A DNA stretch of 15,447 bases from an uncultured Rhodospirillaceae bacterium (GCA_900313355.1 OMQZ01000027.1:1-15447); one strand, 5' to 3'. Counted from the first letter of the stretch, positions 1 through 7,299 are shown. Translations and numbers: made by a program. The notes: generated by a model not told the origin, from the letters alone.

Positions 1-481
1 CGTTTAAGATTTTGTTGTGCTGTGTTTGATAAAGTTTAATCATTTCATCTCTGGCGTTCGGATCTTTTTTATAAACAAGAGTGGCATCGTAAGCGTGCCG
101 CGGTTTAACAAGTTTTCCGTCGGGCATTTTAATTGTGCCGTCGCCATATAAAACAGCCTTAAAAATCTGTTGGTTATCAAAAGATCTGTTGATTTGGGCG
201 CAATCAGACATATTATCTCTGATTTTTGAGATAAACGCTTCTGCTTTTCCTTCATTAAAAGCGCGCATTCCTTGTTCCTGCATATCATCGCTTTGTGCTT
301 TTGAAATTAAAATAGCACGGGCCAAAAGTTCAAAAGTGTCGTATTTTGAAGCCTGACAGGCGAGTCCTTGCCCCGACACAAAGCCTAAAGATTTAACTTC
401 TTCAAGGTAGGTAGGCTCGGCAGCAACGGCACCGAAGGCGGGCAAAAGTGATAAAAAAGCATAAAATAAAGTTTTATTCAT
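1..481 (-). CDS. Secreted protein of unknown function, 3' end outside the window
   Basis: This is a leftward reading frame of 160 codons with no stop before the window edge, so the C-terminus is missing. It starts at the ATG at 481-479, preceded by a GGGGAA Shine-Dalgarno seven bases upstream. The N-terminus is a classical Sec signal peptide: MNK, a hydrophobic stretch LFYAFLSLLPAFGAV, then a likely signal peptidase I site at AVAA-EP around residue 21. The mature part begins TYLEEVKSLGFVSGQGLAC and is mixed charged/polar without further membrane segments. Two cysteines (about residues 42 and 94) could form a periplasmic disulfide. A motif LYGDGTIKMPDGK lies near residue 115. I do not recognise the family. 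It is transcribed divergently from rpmJ and shows no link to the transporter. The frame, signal peptide, SD and promoter together make it a convincing gene; small open frames on either strand inside it are shadows. Confidence 0.85.
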   Translation of the reverse strand, partial: MNKTLFYAFLSLLPAFGAVAAEPTYLEEVKSLGFVSGQGLACQASKYDTFELLARAILISKAQSDDMQEQGMRAFNEGKAEAFISKIRDNMSDCAQINRSFDNQQIFKAVLYGDGTIKMPDGKLVKPRHAYDATLVYKKDPNARDEMIKLYQTQHNKILN

Positions 482-512
482 CGAAGTATTCCCCAAATTT
501 TAATATGGCGAT

Positions 513-540
513 ATCATACATAAAATAAGTAAAAAAGCAA
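513..540 (-). promoter_or_regulatory. Probable sigma-70-type promoter of the leftward secreted-protein gene
   Basis: Read on the minus strand, TTGCTT (540-535) is followed after 16 bases by TATGAT (518-513). Transcription would start about 505, some 25 bases before the ATG at 481. Placement and spacing fit a housekeeping promoter, but the surroundings are very AT-rich, so this is a motif-based call only. Confidence 0.5.
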
Positions 541-577
541 TTAAAATAAAAAAAATCATAAAATAAAAAAATTTTAG

Positions 578-606
578 TTGACATTTCATATCTTTTAGAA
601 TATCTT
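578..606 (+). promoter_or_regulatory. Strong sigma-70-type promoter of rpmJ
   Basis: A perfect -35 box TTGACA (578-583), a 17-base spacer and a -10 box TATCTT (601-606) lie just upstream of rpmJ. The expected start is near 613. That leaves a 25-base leader with the Shine-Dalgarno AAGGAA (625-630) eight bases before the ATG. This is the best consensus promoter in the window, as expected for a ribosomal protein gene. Confidence 0.8.
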
Positions 607-638
607 GCGCCCAAATATAACGAAAAGGAATTAAAAAA

Positions 639-764
639 ATGAAGTGCTACAGTTCTTTGAAATCTAAGAAAACGCGCGATAAAGACTGCAAAGTTGTTCG
701 CCGCAAAGGTCGCGTTTATGTTATCAATAAAAAGAATCCTAAGCTCAAAGCTCGTCAGGGATAA
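639..764 (+). CDS. rpmJ: 50S ribosomal protein L36, zinc-independent (C-) form
   Basis: The 41-residue basic protein begins [20 protein letters not shown] and ends [10 protein letters not shown]36 is the small last-assembled protein of the 50S subunit near the peptidyl-transferase region. The zinc form is about 38 residues with a C-x2-C...C...H cluster. This longer form has only two cysteines (residues 3 and 17) and lacks the cluster, so it is the C- paralog type, which is the usual form in many alphaproteobacteria and proteobacterial paralogs (YkgO-like). Cys3 replaces the usual small or aliphatic residue. It is monocistronic, with a near-consensus promoter at 578-606, an AAGGAA ribosome site and a terminator at 791-817. 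Confidence 0.93.
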   Translation: MKCYSSLKSKKTRDKDCKVVRRKGRVYVINKKNPKLKARQG

Positions 765-778
765 TCTTTTTTATTGCA

Positions 779-817
779 TTGAAAAGTTTAAAACCCGCTG
801 TTTTCAAGCGGGTTTTT
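779..817 (+). repeat. 39-bp direct repeat, copy 1 (contains the rpmJ terminator)
   Basis: This stretch is identical base for base to 2039-2077, exactly 1260 bases downstream. It covers a short AT-rich lead-in (TTGAAAAGTTTA), the terminator hairpin and the first T residues. The two copies bracket the SBP1 gene and its promoter. Confidence 0.9.
791..817 (+). terminator. Rho-independent terminator of rpmJ
   Basis: A nine-base-pair stem (AAACCCGCT 791-799 with AGCGGGTTT 807-815) closes a seven-base loop and runs into a T tract to 817. It lies 26 bases after the rpmJ stop codon. Confidence 0.92.
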
Positions 818-845
818 AATTTTTAAAATATAAACAAAAATCTTC

Positions 846-874
846 TTGCATTTTTAAATGTTAATCTTTATCAT
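846..874 (+). promoter_or_regulatory. Probable promoter of SBP1
   Basis: TTGCAT (846-851), a 17-base spacer and TATCAT (869-874) give a good sigma-70-type promoter with a start expected near 881. The leader would then be about 44 bases. The ribosome site AGGA (913-916) lies eight bases before the ATG at 925. No clear operator palindrome is visible. Confidence 0.6.
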
Positions 875-924
875 AAAGCGGTTAAATTCTGATAAGAAAT
901 TTTAATTTATTTAGGAATAATGCT

Positions 925-2031
925 ATGAAAAAAGTCATTTTAAGTTTATGTGTGCTTTTGGCACTAGGCGCTTGTAAAGAGCAAAAGAAAGCACAAATTA
1001 AGGAAAAACCCATTATCAAAATCGGTGCGGAGCTTCCTTTAAGCGGTGAATATGCACGTATCGGTCATGCTAACCAACAAGCGATCTTAATGGCTTTGGA
1101 AAAATGGCAAAACAAAAATACAAAATACAAATATGAGGTCATTTTTGAAGATGATCAAATGGCAACTTCGCGAGCGGCAATGGTAGCTAACAAGTTTATA
1201 AATGTTGACAAGGTGAAAGGTATTATATCTACCTGGGGAATTGTCGGACCTGTTGTCGCAGATGTTGCAGATAAAAATCAGGTAATCAGTATGGCTTGTG
1301 CCGGTATGAAAGAGATTGTTAAACCTTATTATTCTTTCAATCACTTCACACAAGACGATAAATTGGCCGAAAAGTTGGTGCCTTTGTTGAAAGAGAAAGG
1401 CGTTCGTAATGTTGTTTTTGCTTATACGGCAGCTGCAGCTTATGATGAAAAAGCCAAAGTTATGGAGGAAAAGCTTACGCAAAACGGCATTAATGTTTTA
1501 GCGGTGGAACGTTACAACATTTCGGAAACTGATTTTAGGGTATCGATTCGTAAGTTAGAACAATTAAATCCGGATGCATATATTGATTTTGTAATGATGC
1601 CCGGAACGGTTAATTTTATCAAACAATTTAATGAAATAACTCAAGGGAAACGATTGCTTATCGGATTGCATGTTTTCAACGAAATGCCCTCAAAATATTG
1701 GACGATGGTTGAAGGTTTGTATTCTGTCAGAGATACGAACGGAACAGCAGAGTTCAGCCGTGCATTCCAGGAAAGAACAGGGGAAGACAACCAGCCCTGC
1801 AACGGCAACCATTATGACAACTTGGATCTGTTGATTTGGGCTTTTGAAAACACACCGGTTAAAGAAGGAAAAACGGTGCCGGATACAAAAGATGTGGTTG
1901 AAAAACTCCATTCGATTAAGAATTGGAGCGGTGCTGTCGGAAAAATTTCTGTTGAAGACAGCGGACTTATCAACTCCGAAGCTATCCTTGAAATATATCA
2001 AGACGGAAAACCTGTTTCAATAGAAGAATAG
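925..2031 (+). CDS. SBP1: Liv-type (Peripla_BP_6) substrate-binding lipoprotein, stand-alone
   Basis: This 368-residue protein is a type I periplasmic binding protein of the branched-chain amino acid (LivJ/LivK) class. A lipoprotein signal peptide ends in lipobox LGAC with Cys17, followed by a charged linker to about residue 29. Family marks follow: IKIGAELPLSG (31-41), FEDD (74-77), NVDKVKG (93-99) and ETDFRVSIRKL (201-211). It has its own promoter and an AGGA ribosome site, and is separated from livH by a terminator, so its level can differ from the operon-encoded paralogs. Aligned by eye to E. coli LivJ, the contact positions Ser79/Thr102/Glu226 are Gly105/Gly127/His249, so it probably does not bind a plain aliphatic amino acid in the LivJ manner. 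Its C-terminal Glu-Glu is coded GAA GAA, with no Shine-Dalgarno, unlike the operon copies. It presumably delivers to the LivHMGF channel; the true ligand is unknown. Confidence 0.92.
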   Translation: MKKVILSLCVLLALGACKEQKKAQIKEKPIIKIGAELPLSGEYARIGHANQQAILMALEKWQNKNTKYKYEVIFEDDQMATSRAAMVANKFINVDKVKGIISTWGIVGPVVADVADKNQVISMACAGMKEIVKPYYSFNHFTQDDKLAEKLVPLLKEKGVRNVVFAYTAAAAYDEKAKVMEEKLTQNGINVLAVERYNISETDFRVSIRKLEQLNPDAYIDFVMMPGTVNFIKQFNEITQGKRLLIGLHVFNEMPSKYWTMVEGLYSVRDTNGTAEFSRAFQERTGEDNQPCNGNHYDNLDLLIWAFENTPVKEGKTVPDTKDVVEKLHSIKNWSGAVGKISVEDSGLINSEAILEIYQDGKPVSIEE

Positions 2032-2038
2032 TTTTCTT

Positions 2039-2077
2039 TTGAAAAGTTTAAAACCCGCTGTTTTCAAGCGGGTTTTT
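2039..2077 (+). repeat. 39-bp direct repeat, copy 2 (contains the SBP1 terminator)
   Basis: This is an exact copy of 779-817, beginning seven bases after the SBP1 stop codon. The exact copy over stem, loop and flanks shows that the terminator was duplicated, either together with or by the event that placed SBP1 between rpmJ and livH. Confidence 0.9.
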
Positions 2078-2080
2078 TTT
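2051..2080 (+). terminator. Rho-independent terminator of SBP1
   Basis: The stem AAACCCGCT (2051-2059) pairs with AGCGGGTTT (2067-2075) around a seven-base loop, followed by a run of eight T residues (2073-2080). The run is longer than in the rpmJ copy, so termination should be at least as efficient. Confidence 0.92.
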
Positions 2081-2102
2081 GTATATGAAAAACAAAAAAT
2101 GC

Positions 2103-2131
2103 TTTAAAAGACGTTTTAAAAACCGTATAAT
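2103..2131 (+). promoter_or_regulatory. Probable promoter of the livH-SBP2..10-livMGF operon
   Basis: TTTAAA (2103-2108), a 17-base spacer and a perfect TATAAT (2126-2131) lie between the SBP1 terminator and livH. The expected start is near 2138, giving a leader of only about 22 bases with AAAGGG (2143-2148) as the likely ribosome site. The short leader leaves no room for a riboswitch or attenuator. Confidence 0.6.
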
Positions 2132-2159
2132 CCGCATGTTTGAAAGGGTTTGAAAACGA

Positions 2160-3023
2160 ATGTTTCTTGTTTTGCTCATTAATGTTTTGATTGTCGGTGC
2201 GGGTTACGGCTTAATGGCGATGGGCTTTGCGCTGATGTGTTCGGTTTCGCCGTTTTTTAATTTAACGCTTGGCTCAATCATTGCTTTAGGTGCATATGGC
2301 ACATACGCCCTGACAAATTTGGCGGGGCTTCCTGCTGTTTTTGCGATTCCCGCAAGCATTGTCCTTTGCGCCGTTTTGTCGGCTTTGCTTGAACGATTTG
2401 TATATACACCGTTTCGCTTGAAAGGTGCATCGTCAATGGTTCTTTTGGTGGTATCATTGGGACTCTATACAATTTCGGAAGCATTTATTCACCTTGCTTT
2501 CGGTCCGCAATATCAAATTTTAGGCGGGGTGTCCGTACAAAACATTAATTTTGCTTCTTTTTCAATGCCGAAAGTTCAGTTTTTAACGATTGTCGCAGAT
2601 TTTGTGATTTTCGGAATATTGAACGGGCTTCTCTTTCACACGTTTTTCGGTAAAACAATACGTGCGGTTAATGACAATCCAAAGTTGGCCGATATAACGG
2701 GCTTGAACAACAACAAAATCATCTTAATCGTTTCTGCAATAGCAGGTATGATTTTAGGGCTTTCCGGTGTTTTAACAGGCTTTGATACGGGCCTTGAGCC
2801 GACAATGGGCTTTAATTTGCTTTTCAAAGGCATTATTGCGGCAATTATCGGCGGTATGAGCACAATGAAAGGTCCGTTTTTGGGTGCGTTTTTCTTGGCG
2901 GCTGCCGAAAATATCGGCGTTTTGGCTTTATCGTCCGAATGGCGTGATTTAGTCGCTTTCGTAATTTTTATCATCTTTTTAATGTTCCGTCCGAATGGTA
3001 TTTTTGAAAAAAAGGAGAAATAA
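2160..3023 (+). CDS. livH: LivH-type permease of a branched-chain-amino-acid-class ABC importer
   Basis: The 287-residue inner-membrane protein has about eight hydrophobic segments. It shows the LivH hallmarks: LGSIIALGAYGTYAL near 37-51, a cytoplasmic coupling loop GKTIRAVNDNPKLADITGLN (164-183) that docks on the ABC subunit, and GGMSTMKGPFLGA (231-243). It ends in FRPNGIFEKKEK. The length is close to the family norm of roughly 290-310. It pairs with LivM to form the channel. The start is the ATG at 2160, with AAAGGG eleven bases upstream. It is the first gene of the operon. Its last codons (AAG GAG AAA TAA) supply the ribosome site of SBP2, whose ATG directly abuts the stop. Unusually, livH is separated from livM by about 9.7 kb of binding-protein genes. 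UrtB, the urea-transporter homologue, is a less likely alternative. Confidence 0.95.
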   Translation: MFLVLLINVLIVGAGYGLMAMGFALMCSVSPFFNLTLGSIIALGAYGTYALTNLAGLPAVFAIPASIVLCAVLSALLERFVYTPFRLKGASSMVLLVVSLGLYTISEAFIHLAFGPQYQILGGVSVQNINFASFSMPKVQFLTIVADFVIFGILNGLLFHTFFGKTIRAVNDNPKLADITGLNNNKIILIVSAIAGMILGLSGVLTGFDTGLEPTMGFNLLFKGIIAAIIGGMSTMKGPFLGAFFLAAAENIGVLALSSEWRDLVAFVIFIIFLMFRPNGIFEKKEK

Positions 3024-4112
3024 ATGTTTAAAAAACTGATTTTAAGTTTGTGTCTTGTTTTGGCGCTTGGTGCGTGCAAAGAAGAAAAAGCGCCTGAAGC
3101 GCAGGTAAAGCCTGTTGTTAAAATCGGCGTTGTTGATGCGCTGAGCGGAAAATATGCGGAAAACGGGCAAAATGTGCGTCAGGCCATCGAATTTGCTAAA
3201 GAAAATTTTGCTTCATCGGGCATCGATTTTGAATTTGTTTTTGAAGATTACGGCTATGAATCAAAGCGCGCTGCGGTTGCTGCAAATAAATTAATTCACG
3301 TTGATAAGGTCGATGCGCTGATCAGTTGGAGCTCTATGTCCGGAAATGTGGTTTCTCCGATTGCCGATAAAATGAAAATGATCCACTTTGCTATCTGCAA
3401 TGATGATCGCGTTGCTGAAGGAAAGTATAATTTTACGCATTTTACCCCGTCGCAAAAGTTAGCGGAAAAGCTCGTTAAACAAATAGAAGATAAAGGTGCT
3501 CAAAAAGTTGCGCTGTTTGCAGTTTATCAACCGGCGTTGCAAAAGCACACCGACGAGGTTGAAAGAATGTTAAAAGAAAAGGGTCTTAAAACAGAACGTT
3601 TCAATTTTTCCATGGATAATTTGGATTTTGACTTAATGCTTGAAAAAGCTCGTCAAAACAATTTTGACGTGTGGTATATTGCGGCTTTGCCGCCAAGTTT
3701 GGATATTTTCTTAAAGACATTTTTCCAGAAAAATATTGAAGTTCCTTTGGTTGCGATCGATTCTTTGCTTTTTGCGCAAGACAAGGCGTCGGTTGAAGGA
3801 ATGAGCTTTGTAACAACGCCTGATGGGAACAAAGCACTATTGGAAAAATTGACGGCAACGAACGGTTCGAAAAATTATTTTTCGGTCGGATATGCCTATG
3901 ATGTGGCGAATCTTTTGATGAAGGCATATGCCGATTTGTATAAGCTTAACAAAAAAATTCCGAGCTCGGATGAAGTTGCCGATTATTTGCTCAATTTGAA
4001 GGGATATAAAGGGGCTGTCGGTGAATTGATAATGGATGAAAGAGGGATTGTAATATCGCCCGCTGTTGTCAAACAAATGAAAGATGGTGTTCCGGTCGTT
4101 ATTGAGGAGTAG
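3024..4112 (+). CDS. SBP2: Liv-type substrate-binding lipoprotein
   Basis: The 362-residue protein has lipobox LGAC with Cys18, one residue later than in its paralogs because of an extra Phe after Met1. A linker KEEKAPEAQVKP leads into the fold at VKIGVVDALSG (32-42). Other marks are FEDYGYESKRAA (74-85), HVDKVDALIS (92-101) and DFDLMLEKA (201-209), where the usual GERDF is degenerate. The positions aligned to LivJ Ser79/Thr102/Glu226 are Ser104/Asn126/Asp246, a mixed pattern suggesting a modified amino acid-like ligand. The segment after the pocket (AIDSLL...EG..FV..PDG) most resembles SBP7. The ATG abuts the livH stop and uses the strong AAGGAG inside the livH end. Its own end, GAG GAG TAG, provides the ribosome site of SBP3 three bases downstream. 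Confidence 0.93.
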   Translation: MFKKLILSLCLVLALGACKEEKAPEAQVKPVVKIGVVDALSGKYAENGQNVRQAIEFAKENFASSGIDFEFVFEDYGYESKRAAVAANKLIHVDKVDALISWSSMSGNVVSPIADKMKMIHFAICNDDRVAEGKYNFTHFTPSQKLAEKLVKQIEDKGAQKVALFAVYQPALQKHTDEVERMLKEKGLKTERFNFSMDNLDFDLMLEKARQNNFDVWYIAALPPSLDIFLKTFFQKNIEVPLVAIDSLLFAQDKASVEGMSFVTTPDGNKALLEKLTATNGSKNYFSVGYAYDVANLLMKAYADLYKLNKKIPSSDEVADYLLNLKGYKGAVGELIMDERGIVISPAVVKQMKDGVPVVIEE

Positions 4113-4115
4113 AAC

Positions 4116-5195
4116 ATGAAAAAACTGATTTTAAGTTTGTGTTTTATTTTGGCGCTTGGGGCATGCAAAGAAGAAAACAAAAAACCGCAAGAAAAGCCTG
4201 TCGTTAAAATAGGTGCTATCCTTCCTTTAAGCGGAGATTTAGCCGTTTGGGGCAATAGTGAAAAACAAGGTATTCTGTTAGCTCAAGAAAATTTATCGAA
4301 AGACTTAAAAAACAAATATGAGATTGTTTTTGAAGATTCCTTAAATGCTAATAAAAATATTCAACATATTGCACAAAAAATGATCAGTGTGGATAAGGTA
4401 GATGTTATCATAACAATGTTTGACCCCGCGGCCAATATTGTCGGTCCGATGGCTACGACAAACAAAATTATTCATTTCGGACAATCGTGGTTTCCGCAAT
4501 ATGTAACAGATAAATACAATTATAATGTTTATGCGGATATTAAACAAGAAGCTCAGCTTATCGCGGATTACCTTGCTAACAAAGGAATTAAGAAAGTTTA
4601 TTTGTTTACGGTTAATCAAACAGGTTTTATCGGTGGAACAGAGATTTTAAAGTCGCTGCTCAAAAAAAGAGATATTGAATATCAGGAAAGGAACTTCAAT
4701 TTCGGACAAACAGATTTCAGAACAGACATCATCAAAGCTAAATCTTTTGAAGCTCAAGCTTATATTATCGGGGCTTTTGCGCCGGAGGCAGATATTTTAA
4801 CCAAACAATTAAAGCAAATTATAGGACAAGATATCATTGTTACCGGATTGGATTTAGGGCTTAACGTTGCCAACAGAAGCATTTATGAAGGCAGTGTTTT
4901 CGGTTCTCCGGCTATACCGAATAAGTCTTTTTTGAATGCTTATCACGAAAAATATAAAGATGAGAATTACCTCTTTGGCGCAACAGTCGGTTATGTTTCG
5001 TTTAATGCGATTGTTTATGCCTTTGAAAATATTGAAACAACGGACAAACAGGTTGCCGCTGCTTTTTTAAGTTCTCAACACAGCGTTCCGACAATATATG
5101 ATGAAGAAATCGTGAAAGACAAGGGATTGATTTATATTCCGTCAAAATTGCTTACGATTGATCATAATGAGCTTATTGTCTTTGAGGAGAAATAA
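4116..5195 (+). CDS. SBP3: Liv-type substrate-binding lipoprotein, Asp/Trp/Asp pocket
   Basis: This 359-residue lipoprotein has Cys17 in LGAC and the linker KEENKKPQEKP. Fold marks are VKIGAILPLSG (30-40), FEDSLNANK (72-80), VDKVDVIIT (92-100) and GQTDFRTDIIKA (197-208). The LivJ contact positions align to Asp103, Trp125 and Asp246, a combination shared only with SBP7 and unlike an alpha-amino acid pocket. An acid facing the ligand carboxylate site would favour a cationic or amide/amine ligand; that is inference. FAPEADILTKQ (221-231) resembles SBP8. The 5' end shares long identical DNA with SBP2, and the linker with SBP4. The final codons GAG GAG AAA TAA hold the ribosome site of SBP4, and the ATG of SBP4 begins one base after the stop. 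Confidence 0.93.
   Translation: MKKLILSLCFILALGACKEENKKPQEKPVVKIGAILPLSGDLAVWGNSEKQGILLAQENLSKDLKNKYEIVFEDSLNANKNIQHIAQKMISVDKVDVIITMFDPAANIVGPMATTNKIIHFGQSWFPQYVTDKYNYNVYADIKQEAQLIADYLANKGIKKVYLFTVNQTGFIGGTEILKSLLKKRDIEYQERNFNFGQTDFRTDIIKAKSFEAQAYIIGAFAPEADILTKQLKQIIGQDIIVTGLDLGLNVANRSIYEGSVFGSPAIPNKSFLNAYHEKYKDENYLFGATVGYVSFNAIVYAFENIETTDKQVAAAFLSSQHSVPTIYDEEIVKDKGLIYIPSKLLTIDHNELIVFEEK
5184..5189 (+). promoter_or_regulatory. Shine-Dalgarno that fixes the SBP4 start, inside the end of SBP3
   Basis: GAGGAG lies seven bases before the ATG at 5197. It codes the last Glu-Glu of SBP3. It supports 5197 rather than the in-frame ATG at 5158, which would add 13 residues in front of the signal peptide. 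Confidence 0.8.
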
Positions 5196-5196
5196 T

Positions 5197-6264
5197 ATGA
5201 ACAAAATCGTTTTATCTTTATTTATGGCTCTTTCTCTTATAGCTTGTAAAGAAGAAACCCATAAGCCTCAAGAAAAGCCTGTCGTTAAAATAGGTATCAT
5301 TGCGCCGATGAGCGGCGAATATGCGCATTTTGGTGAGTCGATGAAAGTCGCCGTTAAAATGTTTGAAGAAGACGATGAAACAAAAAATTCAGCCCGTCGC
5401 TATCGGTTTTTTATTGAAGACAATGCTTTTAATCCGGCAAGAAGCGCCATCGTTGCAAAAAAGCTGATAGATGTTGATAAAGTTGATGTGATTGTAACAT
5501 TGAGCTCTGATATAGGCTCTGTCGTTTCTCCGATTACGCAAGATGCGCGCGTTATTCACATGTCAATGGCAACTGAGCCGAATGTTGCTAAAGGCGAATA
5601 TAACTTTACGGCCAGCACGCCGCCGAACAAAAATACGGGAAGAATGATTGAAGAATTGGAAAAATTAAATCTTAATCGGGTGGCTTTTGTGATACAAAAC
5701 ACGGCTATGATGCAATCTGTTGCGGAACAGGTTCGTAAGGCCGGAAAAAACGGCAGAATCACCATCGTATCAGACAATGCCATCAACAGCGGTGAAAGAG
5801 ATTTCAGAATATTGATTCATAAAATCCTGGAAGATAAACCTGATGCCATGATTGTTCAGCTACAGCCTCCGGAGTTGCAAATTTTTGTAAAACAGTTACG
5901 TGAAATCAATAAAGATATTTTAATTACATCCGTTGAATCTTTCGGCTATCCTGAGGATAAAACGCTCTTTGAAGGGACGTGGTTTTCGGGCGCCGTTGTG
6001 CCAACAAAGGCTTATGTCGCAAAATATAAAGAAATGACAGGCTCTGATGCGACAAATTATTCCGAGTTGTTTTATTCTTGTTTTGAGGTTGTAAGACATG
6101 CTTACACTTCAGAAGACAAAGCAAAAGTGATAAACAATATTTTAGATCTTAAAATGAAGAGTTTTTCAATCGGTGATATTTCTTTTGATGAAGATGGTAT
6201 GATGCAAACAAATGCCTACCTGTACACAATCAAAAACGGTCAAATGGAAGTTATGGAGGAATAA
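5197..6264 (+). CDS. SBP4: Liv-type substrate-binding lipoprotein with amino acid-type pocket
   Basis: Starting at 5197 the protein has 355 residues. The signal peptide MNKIVLSLFMALSLIAC ends at Cys17; it is the most diverged signal of the array and lacks the usual Cys9. A more upstream in-frame ATG (5158) would place charged residues before the signal and overlaps SBP3, so it is rejected. Fold marks are VKIGIIAPMSG (30-40), IEDNAFNPARSAIVAKKL (73-90), VDKVDVIVT (93-101) and SGERDFRILIHKI (198-210). Ser104, Thr126 and Glu247 match LivJ Ser79, Thr102 and Glu226, so it is a good candidate for a true alpha-amino acid binder. It is closest to SBP9 and SBP6 (MATEPNVAKGEYN against TATDPNVAKGKYN). 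The end GAG GAA TAA forms the ribosome site of SBP5. Confidence 0.92.
   Translation: MNKIVLSLFMALSLIACKEETHKPQEKPVVKIGIIAPMSGEYAHFGESMKVAVKMFEEDDETKNSARRYRFFIEDNAFNPARSAIVAKKLIDVDKVDVIVTLSSDIGSVVSPITQDARVIHMSMATEPNVAKGEYNFTASTPPNKNTGRMIEELEKLNLNRVAFVIQNTAMMQSVAEQVRKAGKNGRITIVSDNAINSGERDFRILIHKILEDKPDAMIVQLQPPELQIFVKQLREINKDILITSVESFGYPEDKTLFEGTWFSGAVVPTKAYVAKYKEMTGSDATNYSELFYSCFEVVRHAYTSEDKAKVINNILDLKMKSFSIGDISFDEDGMMQTNAYLYTIKNGQMEVMEE
6255..6260 (+). promoter_or_regulatory. Shine-Dalgarno that fixes the SBP5 start, inside the end of SBP4
   Basis: GGAGGA lies eight bases before the ATG at 6269 and overlaps the last codons of SBP4. The in-frame ATG at 6212 would add 19 non-signal residues inside SBP4 and has no comparable site. 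Confidence 0.8.
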
Positions 6265-6268
6265 AAAT

Positions 6269-7288
6269 ATGAAAAAGTTTGCTTTAGTTTTATGTATGTT
6301 TTTAGCCCTTGTTGCCTGCAAAGATCAAAAGGAAACAGCGACAAAAGAAAAACCCGTTGTTAAAATCGGTGTGATTTTGCCTTTAACGGGTGCAAATACA
6401 TATATGGGATCGCAAATGCGTGAAGGGTATGAGTTTGTAAAAGAATATGAAAAACCTGATATCAATTATGAACTGATTTATTTTGATGATCAACAACAGC
6501 CGGCAAAAGCAGCGATAGGCGCAAAAAAATTGATCGAGGTCGATAAAGTTGATGCCTTACTGACGGGAACATCACAAACGGCCGCCGTTGTGGCTGATAT
6601 GGCCGAAAGTGCTAAAATAATTCATTTAGGCATTTCAAGCGATACGCGTTTTGCCCAAAAAAATTATAACTATACCATGGCTCCCGATGTGGCAGATGAG
6701 GCTGCAGTAATTTTGAAATATATGCAAGAACAAGGATATCGCAACCTCGCATTGATTTCGTCTAATGAAATGTATGCCAATCTGGTTCAAGAAAATGTAA
6801 GCAAATATGCACCCGAATATGATATAGCATTAACTTTTAATGAAAAGTTTACACCCGGCTCAACGGATTATCGCATATTATTGCACAAAGCGGCTCAAAC
6901 AAATCCGGATATTTTTCTTCTTCAAGCGTGGATGCCTGAAATTGATATTTTAACAAGACAGTTGTTGGAAATAGCCCCTGATGCGAAAATAACATCTTTA
7001 TATGCATTTTTCATATCTCCTACTCCGGAACTTTATAAAGGACGCTTTTGTTTAAACGTCGGAAGTGAAAATGAAACGTTTAAAAAAGCATTTTATGAAA
7101 AGTATGGCAAGCATATAGAGCAAATGTCGTCAACAACTTATGCACAGTTATCACTGATGTTGGATATATTAAAAAATAAAAATACGGATTTAAGTCAAAT
7201 AATCAAACAACATGACAGCATATTCGGAAAGCTGACTTTAGACGGTCACGCAATCAGGTACTTGCCGATTGTGGAAACACTTGAATAA
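6269..7288 (+). CDS. SBP5: Liv-type substrate-binding lipoprotein, shortest and atypical C-terminus
   Basis: The 339-residue protein starting at 6269 has signal peptide MKKFALVLCMFLALVAC with Cys17. Fold marks are VKIGVILPLTG (31-41), FDDQQQPAKAAIGAKKL (72-88), VDKVDALLT (91-99) and GSTDYRILLHKA (197-208), where Tyr replaces the usual Phe. The pocket positions align to Ser102, Ser124 and Tyr245, so the amine-binding Glu is missing. It is about 16-26 residues shorter than its neighbours. It ends IVETLE instead of the usual ...IEE, losing the final strand residues and the built-in Shine-Dalgarno. The gap to SBP6 is the largest in the array (11 bases). The 5' end (first 30 bases) is identical to SBP7 and SBP9. 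It appears intact: no frameshift or internal stop. Confidence 0.92.
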   Translation: MKKFALVLCMFLALVACKDQKETATKEKPVVKIGVILPLTGANTYMGSQMREGYEFVKEYEKPDINYELIYFDDQQQPAKAAIGAKKLIEVDKVDALLTGTSQTAAVVADMAESAKIIHLGISSDTRFAQKNYNYTMAPDVADEAAVILKYMQEQGYRNLALISSNEMYANLVQENVSKYAPEYDIALTFNEKFTPGSTDYRILLHKAAQTNPDIFLLQAWMPEIDILTRQLLEIAPDAKITSLYAFFISPTPELYKGRFCLNVGSENETFKKAFYEKYGKHIEQMSSTTYAQLSLMLDILKNKNTDLSQIIKQHDSIFGKLTLDGHAIRYLPIVETLE

Positions 7289-7299
7289 GAGAATAAAAC

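Noticed and set aside
40..288. Minus-strand open frame of 82 codons
   Set aside because: It is in a different frame from the longer secreted-protein gene that covers 1-481 and has no ribosome site; it is a shadow.
135..356. Plus-strand open frame of 73 codons
   Set aside because: It lies opposite the secreted-protein gene, which has an SD, promoter and signal peptide; this frame has none of them.
1087..1482. Long antisense open frame opposite SBP1 (131 codons)
   Set aside because: There is no start signal and it is a by-product of codon bias in the sense gene; the same holds for the antisense frames opposite the other SBPs and livH, livM and livF.
779..2077. Insertion sequence or transposon around SBP1
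   Set aside because: The bracketing 39-bp copies are direct repeats made of terminators, not terminal inverted repeats, and no transposase is present.
5158..5196. Upstream start for SBP4
   Set aside because: It overlaps SBP3 and would put 13 extra residues before a complete lipoprotein signal; the SD at 5184-5189 points to 5197.
6212..6268. Upstream start for SBP5
   Set aside because: It lies within SBP4 and would bury the signal peptide; GGAGGA at 6255-6260 supports 6269.
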